NCBI GenBank assembly: GCA_001460835.1
Contig: CYKH01001902.1
Coordinates: 6,363-56,198 of the forward strand
Source of the DNA: Bodo saltans
Taxonomy: Eukaryota > Euglenozoa > Kinetoplastea > Eubodonida > Bodonidae
DNA: 49,836 bases
Reading direction: 5' to 3'
The notes under the pieces are model-generated. The model made no database searches. It saw only the letters and a program-made list of their open reading frames with translations, and had not been told where the DNA came from. This document shows, piece by piece, positions 1 through 8,978 of this stretch; position 1 is the first letter of the stretch; each line of letters opens with the position of its first letter. A program made the translations under genes and the position numbers.

Positions 1-128
1 GTTATTGGGGGTTTTTTTTGTGTTTGCTGCCTACCCACAACTCAGTCGTTATTCGCCTCATGGTGGAAGCTATTTTGACCTCCCTTTATTTTTGTCAATT
101 TGTAAACAGAACACAGAACACATTAGAA

Positions 129-494
129 ATGGATGGTGATTTGACCAGCGTTAATCCCGACTTGCTGAAATTGGCCAGCAATCCAGAGGAGTGGAAACAG
201 AAGCGCCGTGAAGCTCTCCTGAAGGTATTCCACGGAGGTAATGCTCCCACAAACAACGCTTCACAATTCTTACCAACCGACAATGATCAGCAATCCGCAA
301 GCAGCAGCGGAAATGTGACTGGGGGCGACGAGAAGTTTGTTCTGCAACAGCTCGCTAGCATGAAACGGCGCAGAGACGGTGATTACAGCATAAATGGAAC
401 GGCACATACTGCTGCTGCAGCGCCCGTGGTCGCGCCCCCTGCACCGATGTCCCTGAAGGACAGACTGCAACAGAAATTTTCAGCTCCACAATGA
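129..494 (+). CDS. Small hypothetical protein, 121 aa
   Basis: Unrecognised protein. The open frame extends upstream to a TTG at 18, but a pyrimidine-rich tract (about 73-103) ends in an AG at 108-109, so the first usable ATG is at 129 with a 5'UTR of about 19 nt. The protein has a charged N-terminal half (a Trp-Lys-Gln-Lys-Arg-Arg stretch near residue 20), a Ser/Asn/Gln-rich low-complexity middle, a short KRRR basic patch and an Ala/Pro-rich tail ending in a predicted helix (LKDRLQQKF). It has no signal peptide or membrane segment. It may be a nuclear or cytosolic mostly disordered protein. That it is a real gene is inferred from the splice signal and the protein-like composition; its function is unknown. 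Confidence 0.6.
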   Translation: MDGDLTSVNPDLLKLASNPEEWKQKRREALLKVFHGGNAPTNNASQFLPTDNDQQSASSSGNVTGGDEKFVLQQLASMKRRRDGDYSINGTAHTAAAAPVVAPPAPMSLKDRLQQKFSAPQ

Positions 495-700
495 GAAGTG
501 CACACACAGCACACAGCACAGTCATTTATTTACTCCGGTTAAGCAAACAAGTGAGCGGTTTGGAAAATAACAGCATTCGTGTGGTCTGTGGAAAATTGCA
601 GGGTCTCCCTTTTTCGATTTACTATTTCACTTGCAATGTGTCACGTTTTTTCGAGAAAAGAAGTTAGAGAGACACACGCACAATACGAAGCGATGAAAAA

Positions 701-2371
701 ATGCCCACGCTAACGCAACGTTCAACGAAGAGCGTCACTCAGTTCAGTTGGTCACCAACATACCAACGCAACAGCCGATCTCACACACTCGGTGTCAGCA
801 CGTCAGCCTCCTTGACCGCCTCGGTCCGACGCCCGTCATTGTCATATTCGCAGAAAAGCCCCTCTCGAAGCACGTCCCAATCCAACTCAGAAGAATGGTC
901 AAAGAGCGTCTCGAATTCGACGTTGATCACTCCTTCGCTCACCAAGCTGGACACATTCACTAAAACGATCCGGTTCACAGAGAGCGCCTCGTTCATGCCG
1001 ACTCCCGCCATCATCCCCGATGTCTCGTTTAGCTTTTCTCAAGCGGAAATAGCAATGTTTACAATATCTGCATTTATTGTACTCGTGACATCACTCTACT
1101 CGGGGCGGCTGATGTTCCTTACGTACAAGAAGGCAGCGCGTTCCAAAGAAGCTAGTGCTGCGGTAGAAGCTCAGAAACAACACATCGAATTTGAAAAATC
1201 TCTCGCTGCTGCAAAAAAGGTTGAGCTCGACGACATGGATGTTGAGTTTGATGATTTCTTCGATGACGATCCTGTCCCAACACACGACCCGCTAGACTAC
1301 TTAGTCCCAGACCACTTACGGTATGATGCAGAGGCGATGGGAGGAGGGGGCTACCACCTGGTGGAAGAACGCCTCAAGAAGCAGCACTCCGTGTTCGGCG
1401 TGCCCCTACACAAAGCGCAAGAGGAAGTGAGGAGGCGCGTAGGAGCATCCTCTGACTTGAGGCTGGACAGAATCGAGCGCTCTATGAGACTACGAAGTGA
1501 GGCACTTCGAGCGGTCGGTGGTCCTGATGGTGATGAGATCACACGCGGCCTCGTTTCAATGACCAGCGGGATTGACGTCATGCACACGACTGTGCAAGTG
1601 CAACCGGTTGGTGACCTTGGTGAATTGCCGTGGCTTACCCGGGAGGAGGTGGACATCATTCAAAGTGCACAAATGAGCGAACGACGACAAATGATTGAAA
1701 ACAGCGGAAGAGATGCGGAGAGAGCACTCACCGAAAGAACGACCATTGATCTTGCAGGCGATGGTGGCGGTGGTGGCTCTCCCGACGACAACATGACATC
1801 GGTGAGCCGCAATCGAAAGCACCACCAAAGCTCTCCTCCTGCCAAGGACAATCGATCGAGCGTCACCGAGAGTGTTCTGCGCACCGCACATCGAGCCGGT
1901 GACTTGGCAAGCAACGCATCGTTCTTGATGATGTCATCTGACCGACAACGGCGCGGAAGTTTGCACCAACGAGTCATGCAGAATGCATTGGATGCCGCCT
2001 CCGCATCTGACATTGGGTCGTCGAATGGGTCGTTCTACGGACATCGCTCCTCATCAGCCCTGCGAGCTACATCTCCCAGTGGCCGATCACAAGAAGCGGA
2101 GACGTGGGAGGATGTGAAAAAGAGAGGAGGAAGAAATACCGCCGCGTTGTATCAGTTCTCACACTCCCCAATGGAGCGCATGAGAACTGTTCGGGATCGA
2201 GTGGAGGTTGGTCCACTGCGCGGTGCTGGCGCTTCGTTCAGTGGTGCGGTCGTCGTTGCGCCTCTTGCGACGACAGAGATGCAGTACACGACGCAGTACC
2301 TTCCAGATCCTGATGAAGACACGTTTGTTGGGATAGATTTGGATTACCGTCTCACTGATGCTGATTTGTAA
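701..2371 (+). CDS. Ser/Thr-rich single-pass membrane protein, hypothetical, 556 aa
   Basis: No family is recognised. Residues 1-110 are strikingly rich in Ser and Thr with few charges, which looks like a mucin-like, possibly O-glycosylated, extracellular region, although no cleavable signal peptide is evident. One clear hydrophobic segment spans about residues 115-140. It is followed by a basic and then acidic stretch (DDMDVEFDDFFDDDP near 186-200) and a long Arg/Ser-rich, mostly disordered region to the C-terminus. The likely topology is a short Ser/Thr-rich ectodomain and a long cytoplasmic tail. Bodonids are known to encode many such Ser/Thr-rich surface proteins; membership here is inference. 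The ATG at 701 is the first in frame. Downstream lies ALG10 after 148 bp. Confidence 0.7.
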   Translation: MPTLTQRSTKSVTQFSWSPTYQRNSRSHTLGVSTSASLTASVRRPSLSYSQKSPSRSTSQSNSEEWSKSVSNSTLITPSLTKLDTFTKTIRFTESASFMPTPAIIPDVSFSFSQAEIAMFTISAFIVLVTSLYSGRLMFLTYKKAARSKEASAAVEAQKQHIEFEKSLAAAKKVELDDMDVEFDDFFDDDPVPTHDPLDYLVPDHLRYDAEAMGGGGYHLVEERLKKQHSVFGVPLHKAQEEVRRRVGASSDLRLDRIERSMRLRSEALRAVGGPDGDEITRGLVSMTSGIDVMHTTVQVQPVGDLGELPWLTREEVDIIQSAQMSERRQMIENSGRDAERALTERTTIDLAGDGGGGGSPDDNMTSVSRNRKHHQSSPPAKDNRSSVTESVLRTAHRAGDLASNASFLMMSSDRQRRGSLHQRVMQNALDAASASDIGSSNGSFYGHRSSSALRATSPSGRSQEAETWEDVKKRGGRNTAALYQFSHSPMERMRTVRDRVEVGPLRGAGASFSGAVVVAPLATTEMQYTTQYLPDPDEDTFVGIDLDYRLTDADL

Positions 2372-2519
2372 CAGTTGTATGCTATCTTTCGTTTGCAATC
2401 TCTGTGGAAAGCAATAATGTGAACATTTTCGAACGAACCCTGTCTGAGAATTGCACCGCTATTTTTCACCATCGAAATCAAGGAATAGTGTACTGTAGAA
2501 AGAGATAGTCACTCAAGCA

Positions 2520-4484
2520 ATGAAGAAGGTTCAGAAATCGCCAAAGTCTGCCGTAAACGCTCAACCTCCGGAGCAGCAAGAAAAATCGTACGCAGGAGGC
2601 TCCTTTTGGCTGTTCGTGTCGATTCTAGTAGTGACAGCAGTCACGCAGTTGTCCCAGCTGGAGCTCTATGAGCAGCAACGCGTCACCCTGCAAACCGGTG
2701 TTGGCTCGAAGACGTCCCTCGATGCTCTGAAGGCCCGAAACGAAGTGCAGGGATCAGAAAGCTGCAGCAACGACAGATCCCGTGCCTCCACAGGGGATTC
2801 AGCGCCATCCACCACCGGAACAACACTACAAGACTACGTGCTCCAGTCCATGTGCTACATGGATGAGCTCTTCCATGTGCCTCAAACACTAAGGTACGCT
2901 GTGCTTGGGAATTTTACCTACTACGACCCAATGATCACGACGCCGCCCGGAAGTTACCTCCCCGGCGCTGTTGTCCTGCACCTCCTCAAGACGCAGCGCA
3001 CAGAGGCAGCGCCAGCAGCTTCAGCAGCGAGCGATGTCTCACTGCCTTCGTTAGCAGAGAGCAGCGCCGTGTTCCCGTTAATGATCAAGTGGAGGGAGTC
3101 AAACCTTTGCAGCGATGCCCCTGAGAGTCTCGTTGGGCTTGTTCCAACGTGGGCTGAGGGTCCTGTGAGGTATCTGTGGACGTCTTCTTGTGGATTCTTG
3201 AAGGAAGTATGTTCCGTCGTTGGAGGTGCGTTGGAGGCCGTTGGAGTCCCTTCGTCGTGGTTGGCCACAGCACATCGCTACTTGTACCCTAACTCGTTCG
3301 GTGCGATGGTTCATCTCCTACGTCGTGTTGGGAGCACCGTCCATGGCCTAGGATTCGTATTTGTCTTGTGGCTGGTGTACAAGCTTCAACTTGGCAACAC
3401 GGTTGCGTGGGGCGTCACGCAGTCAGCCCTGTACCCCCCTTTGCTCTTCTCAACTGTTCTCGTGTACACGGACAGCATCTCTGCATTGTGCGTTGTGCTC
3501 ATGCTGGTCGTGGCGTCCAGCGGGTTGGATCCCGTCACACCCGGCACCTTTGTGCGCATGTGTGTTGTTGCTGTGATCGGTCTCTACTCCCTGACAGTTC
3601 GGCAAACGAATATTGTTTGGCTATTCTTTGTGTGTGGCCGTTTCTTCTTGGAACGAACTGTGTTCGGTGGGCTGTTTGTACGAAAACTGCTGCGCACTAT
3701 TGCCATCTTGGCACCCTCCGTCGTGGTGGCGGTGGTATTTGTGGGCTTTTTGGTGTGGAATGAGGGCATTGTGCTCGGCGATAAGTCGAGTCATCAAGCA
3801 GTTGTGCATCCTGCGCAGTTGGCATACCTCGGAGCAACGTGCGCTTTCTTTTTCCCGTTCCAATCGCTCCTCGCTGTCCACCAACAGTTAATTGTACGCA
3901 AGCGTACGCGTGTGATACTGCTGCTCTCTGCCATCATTGCGTGGTCGCTGACCAACCATGTGTGGTTTCATCCGTACCTTGTCGCCGATAACCGCCATTT
4001 CACCAACGTGCTCTACCGGAAGATTCTTCAAGATGAAAGCGTCAGAATTCGTGTGATGATCCCAATCGCAACGGCAGGATGGCTGCTGCTGATTGACTGT
4101 TTCCTGGGAGTGTCGAGTCCAACACACGCAAACGATGTCATTGGTTTGGCAGGAACACCTGGTGGTCTCAAAGCTGACACGATCCTTCGTCGTATTGGCA
4201 TCTTCCGAGCTGCTCTGTTCACCTTGTTTCTCGTGTGCTGTAGTATTTGCTGTGTTCCGCAGAAACTGATTGAGTTTCGATACTTTGTTCCCTGTGTTAC
4301 GGTTGCGATGACATCTGGAAAGTTTTTTACGCTTTGCCGAAAGCCAAGTCACGCACGATTCGTGCGGTACGCCCGCATTTTGGACCTTGGTGTTGCCGTG
4401 ACGATGCATGTCATCTGCTGCATGGTGTTCTTGCATAGAACGTTTGTCGCGCCAGACGGATCGGTGGGTCGATTTATGTGGTGA
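2520..4484 (+). CDS. ALG10: ALG10-type dolichyl-P-Glc alpha-1,2-glucosyltransferase
   Basis: Family members add the third and last glucose to the lipid-linked Glc2Man9GlcNAc2 oligosaccharide in the ER lumen, using dolichyl-phosphate glucose, before transfer by oligosaccharyltransferase. The sequence shows the family's N-terminal hallmark YMDELFHVPQ (residues 113-122) followed by YDPMITTPPG (135-144), preceded by an N-terminal membrane segment (about 28-45). Many hydrophobic segments follow, with the conserved HPYLVADNRHFT block in the middle-to-late region and RYFVPCV near the C-terminus. At 654 aa it is longer than animal or yeast ALG10 (about 470-525), through an N-terminal Ser-rich extension (60-105) and an insertion after the first luminal motif. 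The gene appears intact. Trypanosomatids are reported to lack ALG6, ALG8 and ALG10, so its presence is notable. Confidence 0.88.
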   Translation: MKKVQKSPKSAVNAQPPEQQEKSYAGGSFWLFVSILVVTAVTQLSQLELYEQQRVTLQTGVGSKTSLDALKARNEVQGSESCSNDRSRASTGDSAPSTTGTTLQDYVLQSMCYMDELFHVPQTLRYAVLGNFTYYDPMITTPPGSYLPGAVVLHLLKTQRTEAAPAASAASDVSLPSLAESSAVFPLMIKWRESNLCSDAPESLVGLVPTWAEGPVRYLWTSSCGFLKEVCSVVGGALEAVGVPSSWLATAHRYLYPNSFGAMVHLLRRVGSTVHGLGFVFVLWLVYKLQLGNTVAWGVTQSALYPPLLFSTVLVYTDSISALCVVLMLVVASSGLDPVTPGTFVRMCVVAVIGLYSLTVRQTNIVWLFFVCGRFFLERTVFGGLFVRKLLRTIAILAPSVVVAVVFVGFLVWNEGIVLGDKSSHQAVVHPAQLAYLGATCAFFFPFQSLLAVHQQLIVRKRTRVILLLSAIIAWSLTNHVWFHPYLVADNRHFTNVLYRKILQDESVRIRVMIPIATAGWLLLIDCFLGVSSPTHANDVIGLAGTPGGLKADTILRRIGIFRAALFTLFLVCCSICCVPQKLIEFRYFVPCVTVAMTSGKFFTLCRKPSHARFVRYARILDLGVAVTMHVICCMVFLHRTFVAPDGSVGRFMW

Positions 4485-4634
4485 AGCGGTGCACCGACTG
4501 CTGTGAGGTGCAGAAAACGTTGTTCGCGAAGGATCATCAAGAAGAAATCTGCATGCACGAGTGATTTCTGGCTGAGGAAACTGGCTTTCTCATCATGATT
4601 ATTTTTGCTTGAAAAACTGCTGCAGTGCATTGGA

Positions 4635-4676
4635 GTTTTTTTTTTTTTTTTGTCATTTCGTCATTTCACCATGCAG
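4635..4676 (+). promoter_or_regulatory. Predicted trans-splice acceptor for the MLF-like gene
   Basis: An uninterrupted run of about 15 T and a further T/C-rich stretch end in CAG at 4674-4676. The ATG at 4671 lies just before this AG and opens a different 65-codon frame, so splicing here would remove it and make the ATG at 4690 the first in the mRNA. Site use is inferred. Confidence 0.5.
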
Positions 4677-4689
4677 GACTTCAAACAAT

Positions 4690-5241
4690 ATGTTAACTCG
4701 CTGGGAGCCACAAGAAAGCAGGCATCAGCCCACACAAGTGACGACTCGGCGTTTGCCGCGGCAACAACAAGAAACGGGCCTTATGTTGGCCCAACCAACG
4801 ACTACCCCACCACAACACCCGTACGAACATTCCTCTGCAAGTTTCGTTGGATTTCCATCGCCAATTGAATGTTCTGGAAATGTTGTGTACCGGAGCTCAA
4901 CATCTCGTGTGTACAGTCTGCATGGCAACTGCGCCGAAGAACGGAGAGCTGAGCAAGATCGACGCAATAATACAGAGCATATCTCAGTGACGCGTGTGCT
5001 CGATGGACGCTCCACGACGTACACACAGCACAGAGACCTTGCCACAGGCAAGGCTGAAATGCGGCGCAGTGCAGTCAATGTGACAGAAGACTCACACAAA
5101 CAATTTGATTCGGATTGGATGCGTGTTGCAGAAAGGTTCCTCCCTCCTTACAACAATGGCTCTCGGAGGGAGCAACCGCGAATTGCAGCATCATCGAGCG
5201 GCCCCGACTCGCGCCGTCGCAACAGCCACTCGCTGATGTGA
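4690..5241 (+). CDS. Myeloid leukemia factor (MLF)-like protein, 183 aa
   Basis: MLF proteins are small eukaryotic adaptors shuttling between nucleus and cytoplasm, linked in animals to transcription control and protein aggregates. The similarity is in the middle: a Tyr-Arg-Ser-Ser-Thr strand (about 68-72), a block resembling the family's IGDR element (RVLDGRSTTYTQ), an R-x-x-x-TG-x-x-E turn (RDLATGKAEMR) and the closing acidic NVTEDSHKQFDSDW, where an acidic patch precedes FDxDW as in MLF. The ends are low complexity (Gln/Pro/Thr N-terminus, Arg/Ser C-terminus). The open frame runs upstream to 4609 through poly-Phe encoded by the splice tract, which is not protein. Family assignment rests on motif spacing only and is moderate; it could be another short coiled protein. 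Confidence 0.5.
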   Translation: MLTRWEPQESRHQPTQVTTRRLPRQQQETGLMLAQPTTTPPQHPYEHSSASFVGFPSPIECSGNVVYRSSTSRVYSLHGNCAEERRAEQDRRNNTEHISVTRVLDGRSTTYTQHRDLATGKAEMRRSAVNVTEDSHKQFDSDWMRVAERFLPPYNNGSRREQPRIAASSSGPDSRRRNSHSLM

Positions 5242-5248
5242 CGCCAGT

Positions 5249-5278
5249 ATTTCTTTTATTATTATTTTTACATTTCAG
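5249..5278 (+). promoter_or_regulatory. Predicted trans-splice acceptor for acyloxyacyl hydrolase gene
   Basis: A T-rich tract directly after the stop of the preceding gene ends in CAG at 5276-5278. It gives a 5'UTR of about 148 nt before the ATG at 5427. Inferred from pattern only. Confidence 0.5.
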
Positions 5279-5426
5279 GTTAGTTCACAGTTTCACTCTT
5301 ACCATCACAAGTCTTTCAGAGCACAGTATCGTTTCCCTTGCGTTTACTCTCAACGGCAATTATCTTGGCTCGTGGGCTTGTAAAAGGTCGATTTAGACAA
5401 AGAAACCGTCATTTCCTTTACACATC

Positions 5427-7079
5427 ATGCGCAGCCTTCTTGTGGTTGCACTGTTGGTGGTAGTCGCGTTGCTTGGCTTTGCACCACATCGTGCGCAAGC
5501 CGATGCCAACGGCGGCGCAACCTGTGCTGTGTGTACGCTGCTGGTTGCCCTTGTGGAACAAAACATGCAACTCAAACAGATCAACGCATCCGCATCGATG
5601 GAGATGATCTGCAGCTACCTCCCCAGCCCACTTAACGATGCCTGCGCGGTGGCGCTGCTTGACATTGGCGCGAAGGTAACTCCCTTCATTGACGCCGGTG
5701 AGAACCCCGATGCGGTCTGCGCATCGCTCGGCTACTGCTTCAACCAGACCGGTGTTTGTCGCCTCTTCCCAAGCAACATGACTGAGATTGAGCACATTCA
5801 ACGCGTGATGGCCATGCGCGCCGTGATGGGTCCCGTGCGTGCGTTCAACATCTGCACGATCGTCCCTGGCGTGTGTGACATGGAGAACCACGAGCCCTTT
5901 TCTGACACCGACGGTGATAAGTTCTCGACCATCGAGACCCTCCGTGGCACCTTCTTCCGTGGAAAGGATTGCGATGACTTGAACAACACGATCTTCCCCG
6001 GCCGTAACTCCCACGATGCCGTGTTTGACGAGAACTGCAATGGCATCTACGGTGTCGATGCACTTACTGGCCAGCCTTACGAGGACAAGTGGTGCGCGGG
6101 AACGAACGCTTTTGGTGTGGCATCACTTGGTGACAGTGCCACCGCTCACTTCCGCCTCCCACCTAACTATTTGGTGGCTGCCAACCTCAGCTCCGCCAAC
6201 TTCGCCCACATTCTTCGTTTGCTCGAAAACGAGGCTGACTGGCCCATGCTCTCCTGGTCGACTGGCCACCTCAACTCCACTGAGTTCAATCCCGACATCT
6301 ATGGCCCAGTGTCCTCTCTGTACTCCCGTATGCTGGAGCACAACCGCTGCAATCACCGAGACTACCAAAACCTGGGTGTCAACGGCGCCCGTGTGAGCGA
6401 CCTCATCAATTTTGACACGGAGCTCTCCCGCAACAGGAAGGACAACGTCAAGCCCCTCGTGATGATCTACTCTATGGTAGGTAACGACGTTTGCAACGGT
6501 CACCACACCTTCAACACCATGACGACTCCCACCGAGTACTACAACAACATCATGGCTGCCCTCGAGAAGGCGGAAGATATTCTGCCCGCAGGCAGCCATG
6601 TGATTCTGATCCCCCTTGTGGACGGACGCATTCTTTTTGAGACGATGCACAACCGCATCCACCCCATCGGCAGCACCAACAATGACGTCACGTACTCGGC
6701 GCTGTACGACTACCTGAACTGCATTGATGTGTCTCCGTGCTGGGGTTGGATGAACTCCAACGAGACCGTCCGTAACACAACGTACGAGATCGCCTCGTCC
6801 CTCAATGCCCAACTCCCCCTCATTGTCAATGCGTCGTCCAAGTTCAAGAACTTCGAAGTCCACTACTTTGGCAACGTGTTCAACGACGCCATCAAGTCGT
6901 ACCCATACCCATTGTACACCCTCATTGAGCCCGTTGATGGATTCCACCCTTCCCAGTGGGGTAACTCTTGGATTGGAGATTACCTCTTCAATCTGACGCT
7001 GGCGTCGGGCATCCTTGGTGCCCCGAATCCCAACAACGCTGCGATTGTTGCGAAGTTTGGTGATCAGGGTGGCTACTAG
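5427..7079 (+). CDS. AOAH: Acyloxyacyl hydrolase (LPS-deacylating GDSL lipase)
   Basis: Family enzymes remove secondary fatty acyl chains from lipid A of bacterial lipopolysaccharide. The 550-aa protein has every part in order: a signal peptide (1-25); a saposin-B domain with six cysteines at 33, 36, 62, 73, 98 and 104; a calcium-binding-like linker with DTDGDKFS (160-167) and DCDDLNNTIFPGR (181-193); and a GDSL hydrolase with LGDSAT around Ser237, the GND block (352-354) and DGFHP carrying His507. Long stretches follow vertebrate AOAH closely, including NHRDYQN (309-315), MTTPTEYYNN and the C-terminal FGDQGGY. Length is near the vertebrate enzyme (575). Likely location is the food vacuole/lysosome or secreted. 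Codon use is strongly biased to C/G-ending codons compared with neighbours, suggesting high expression. No breaks are seen. Confidence 0.95.
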   Translation: MRSLLVVALLVVVALLGFAPHRAQADANGGATCAVCTLLVALVEQNMQLKQINASASMEMICSYLPSPLNDACAVALLDIGAKVTPFIDAGENPDAVCASLGYCFNQTGVCRLFPSNMTEIEHIQRVMAMRAVMGPVRAFNICTIVPGVCDMENHEPFSDTDGDKFSTIETLRGTFFRGKDCDDLNNTIFPGRNSHDAVFDENCNGIYGVDALTGQPYEDKWCAGTNAFGVASLGDSATAHFRLPPNYLVAANLSSANFAHILRLLENEADWPMLSWSTGHLNSTEFNPDIYGPVSSLYSRMLEHNRCNHRDYQNLGVNGARVSDLINFDTELSRNRKDNVKPLVMIYSMVGNDVCNGHHTFNTMTTPTEYYNNIMAALEKAEDILPAGSHVILIPLVDGRILFETMHNRIHPIGSTNNDVTYSALYDYLNCIDVSPCWGWMNSNETVRNTTYEIASSLNAQLPLIVNASSKFKNFEVHYFGNVFNDAIKSYPYPLYTLIEPVDGFHPSQWGNSWIGDYLFNLTLASGILGAPNPNNAAIVAKFGDQGGY

Positions 7080-7398
7080 ACAACCGCGCACATTGAGAAA
7101 AATGGAGATTTTGAGAGAGAGAGATTTAAAGAGAATGAAAGAGGATGAAAAATGGGATGAAGTCATGATGATCTCTTGGAACACAAACCTTCTCCTAAGT
7201 TGCTATGCTCGCCTCACACAATGTAATCCATCAAACAGTGGATGAAAGAAAATATTTGTTATCGCGTCTCCTCCACATCCACAATCCTGGTGTGAGCACT
7301 CATCAACTCAAAAAGTGTGAATTAAGCTTTCTCATTTGTATCGACAAGGAGAAAGCGATCAAAACACATTTTATTGGAATCTGAAAAAAAAACACGTA
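7080..7398 (+). other. Intergenic region, no gene seen
   Basis: The interval between the acyloxyacyl hydrolase stop and the next ATG holds purine-rich sequence (a GAGAGAGAGA run near 7115) probably in the upstream 3'UTR, then a weak pyrimidine stretch (7263-7275 and 7328-7340). No RNA gene or convincing ORF was seen. Confidence 0.5.
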
Positions 7399-8442
7399 AT
7401 GTCGTCACCAGCCGCATTCACCAAACTCTCCCGGCGAGTCACTCGAGTGATGGGCCTCAATCCTGGTCCCATGACACTCGAGGGCACCAACACGTACCTC
7501 GTGGGCTCTGGGCATCGTCGATGCCTCGTGGATACTGCGGAAGGCCTCCCTCAATATCTGGAGGTCCTCAAAGCCGCGTTGGCGGCATCTCCAACGTCCG
7601 ACGCGAAACCAGAGATTGCCTCGATTGTCTTGACGCATTGGCATCGGGATCACGTTGGTGGTGTCCCACACGTCAAAGAAGCCTTTCCGAACGCAGTTCT
7701 CTACAAAGTTCCATCCATGTGTGCGGCAGCGCAACATGAAGAGGCGTTGGCAACCAACAATGGGCTGATTTCCCTCGTTGATCCCATGACATCATTGCCC
7801 AAATGTTCGAGCACTCAGCGCCCCTTTCTTACTGTCGACGATGAGAGCACATTGGAGTTTGTCTTGACTCCTGGGCACACAGACGACCACGTGACTCTAA
7901 AGCTTGTGGAAGAGAACGCACTCTTCACGGGAGATTGCATTTTAGGTGCCGGATCGTCCGTGTTTGCGTGCTACGCTGAGTACATGGCGTCATTGGAAAC
8001 TCTGAAGGAGCTGCAACCGTCACTCTTGTATCCAGGACATGGCCCTGTTGTTGAGGATGCGATGGGACGAATCATGGAGCAAATTGCACATCGCGGCAAG
8101 CGCGAAGAGCAAATTCTTAGCGCTCTGAAAGCACTGTCTGCTGCCTCCTCGAATGGTGGCGGGAGTGCAACGATCGTCGAGATTGTCGGCATCGTGTATC
8201 GTGACGTTCCTCAACATCTTCATCCAGCGGCAGCCTATAATGTGCTGCACAATATGAAGAAACTCTTGAGAGATGGTAAATGCTTCGTCGCGTCAAGTGA
8301 TGAAGAAGCTGCCACCAAACTACTGCGAGCGATGGGAGACTACGATGGTGGTGAAGGCACGACAGAGGATGTCAATGTCGTGACGAACATTGTGCGGCAC
8401 TTGAAATGGGGTGCTGTACAACATGCTCGACCCTCCCTCTGA
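7399..8442 (+). CDS. LACTB2-like metallo-beta-lactamase fold hydrolase, 347 aa
   Basis: The N-terminus carries the LACTB2 opening block, MGLNPGPMTLEGTNTYLVG (18-36). The metal motif THWHRDH (79-85) matches HxHxDH, followed by TPGHTDDH (downstream His ligand) and FTGDCILG (bridging Asp). The C-terminal third has the winged-helix-like region that follows the fold in this family (YRDVPQHLHPAAAYNVLHNMKKL). Human LACTB2 is a mitochondrial single-strand-specific endoribonuclease; enzymatic role here is by family only. No targeting peptide is obvious. The frame begins upstream at 7336, but the ATG at 7399 fits the family's N-terminus and follows an A-rich leader. Intact, slightly longer than the human protein (288 aa). 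Confidence 0.88.
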   Translation: MSSPAAFTKLSRRVTRVMGLNPGPMTLEGTNTYLVGSGHRRCLVDTAEGLPQYLEVLKAALAASPTSDAKPEIASIVLTHWHRDHVGGVPHVKEAFPNAVLYKVPSMCAAAQHEEALATNNGLISLVDPMTSLPKCSSTQRPFLTVDDESTLEFVLTPGHTDDHVTLKLVEENALFTGDCILGAGSSVFACYAEYMASLETLKELQPSLLYPGHGPVVEDAMGRIMEQIAHRGKREEQILSALKALSAASSNGGGSATIVEIVGIVYRDVPQHLHPAAAYNVLHNMKKLLRDGKCFVASSDEEAATKLLRAMGDYDGGEGTTEDVNVVTNIVRHLKWGAVQHARPSL

Positions 8443-8573
8443 TCTATGCATTTTTTATTTGCTTATTTTTGATGGTGGTTTTCCTCGTCGCGCCAATTTC
8501 GATGGGCTTTTTTTCGTTGTCACTTATTGCCCCCTGTGCCTCGTTTTCTCATGAGAGAACCAATCAACCACAC

Positions 8574-8978
8574 ATGCTGTTCTCGAAGAATGGCCTTGAT
8601 GATGAAATCTCGCACAGGAACATAGCATCGTCCGCCGTCGCTGCAGCTCGAGCGATCGTGCAATCACATCCGAGTCATCCTATCACTGCGTCCGAAGTTC
8701 TGGATGCGTCTAATGGCTGCTGTCGAAGTTCGGCGTCATCGATGAGCAGGCACGTCGGTCTCCAACGCTTCGTCGATGAGGAGCATTTTCACCGTGACGC
8801 TGTATGGGCAGGTGAGATGAAGGAGCGGTTCGCCGTAGAGCAGCTGATGAGAACATACACGAATGTTGTGAAGCACTTTGTGCGATGCACTCGGCAGAAC
8901 GGTGAGGCATCTGGCAGCGCTATTGCAGCCTATTCAGCAGTGCTTAAAGTTATTGTCGAGCATGAGGTGTTGCTGTGA
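8574..8978 (+). CDS. Small hypothetical protein, 134 aa
   Basis: Unrecognised. The frame extends upstream to 8406 through a hydrophobic stretch, but that is encoded by the T-rich region (8448-8550) just after the stop of the previous gene, which is better read as a splice tract; the first AG pairs after it (near 8552-8556) precede the ATG at 8574. From there the protein is soluble, with a Ser/His-rich N-terminal half and a helical C-terminal half (about 75-134: EMKERFAVEQLMRTYTNVVK and following). No known motif was found. If instead the 8406 start were used, the overlap with the preceding CDS would be 37 bp, which is unusual for this array. Confidence 0.5.
   Translation: MLFSKNGLDDEISHRNIASSAVAAARAIVQSHPSHPITASEVLDASNGCCRSSASSMSRHVGLQRFVDEEHFHRDAVWAGEMKERFAVEQLMRTYTNVVKHFVRCTRQNGEASGSAIAAYSAVLKVIVEHEVLL

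Noticed and set aside
8406-8573. Hydrophobic N-terminus of the 134-aa protein
   Set aside because: It overlaps the preceding CDS and reads through the pyrimidine tract; more likely not translated.
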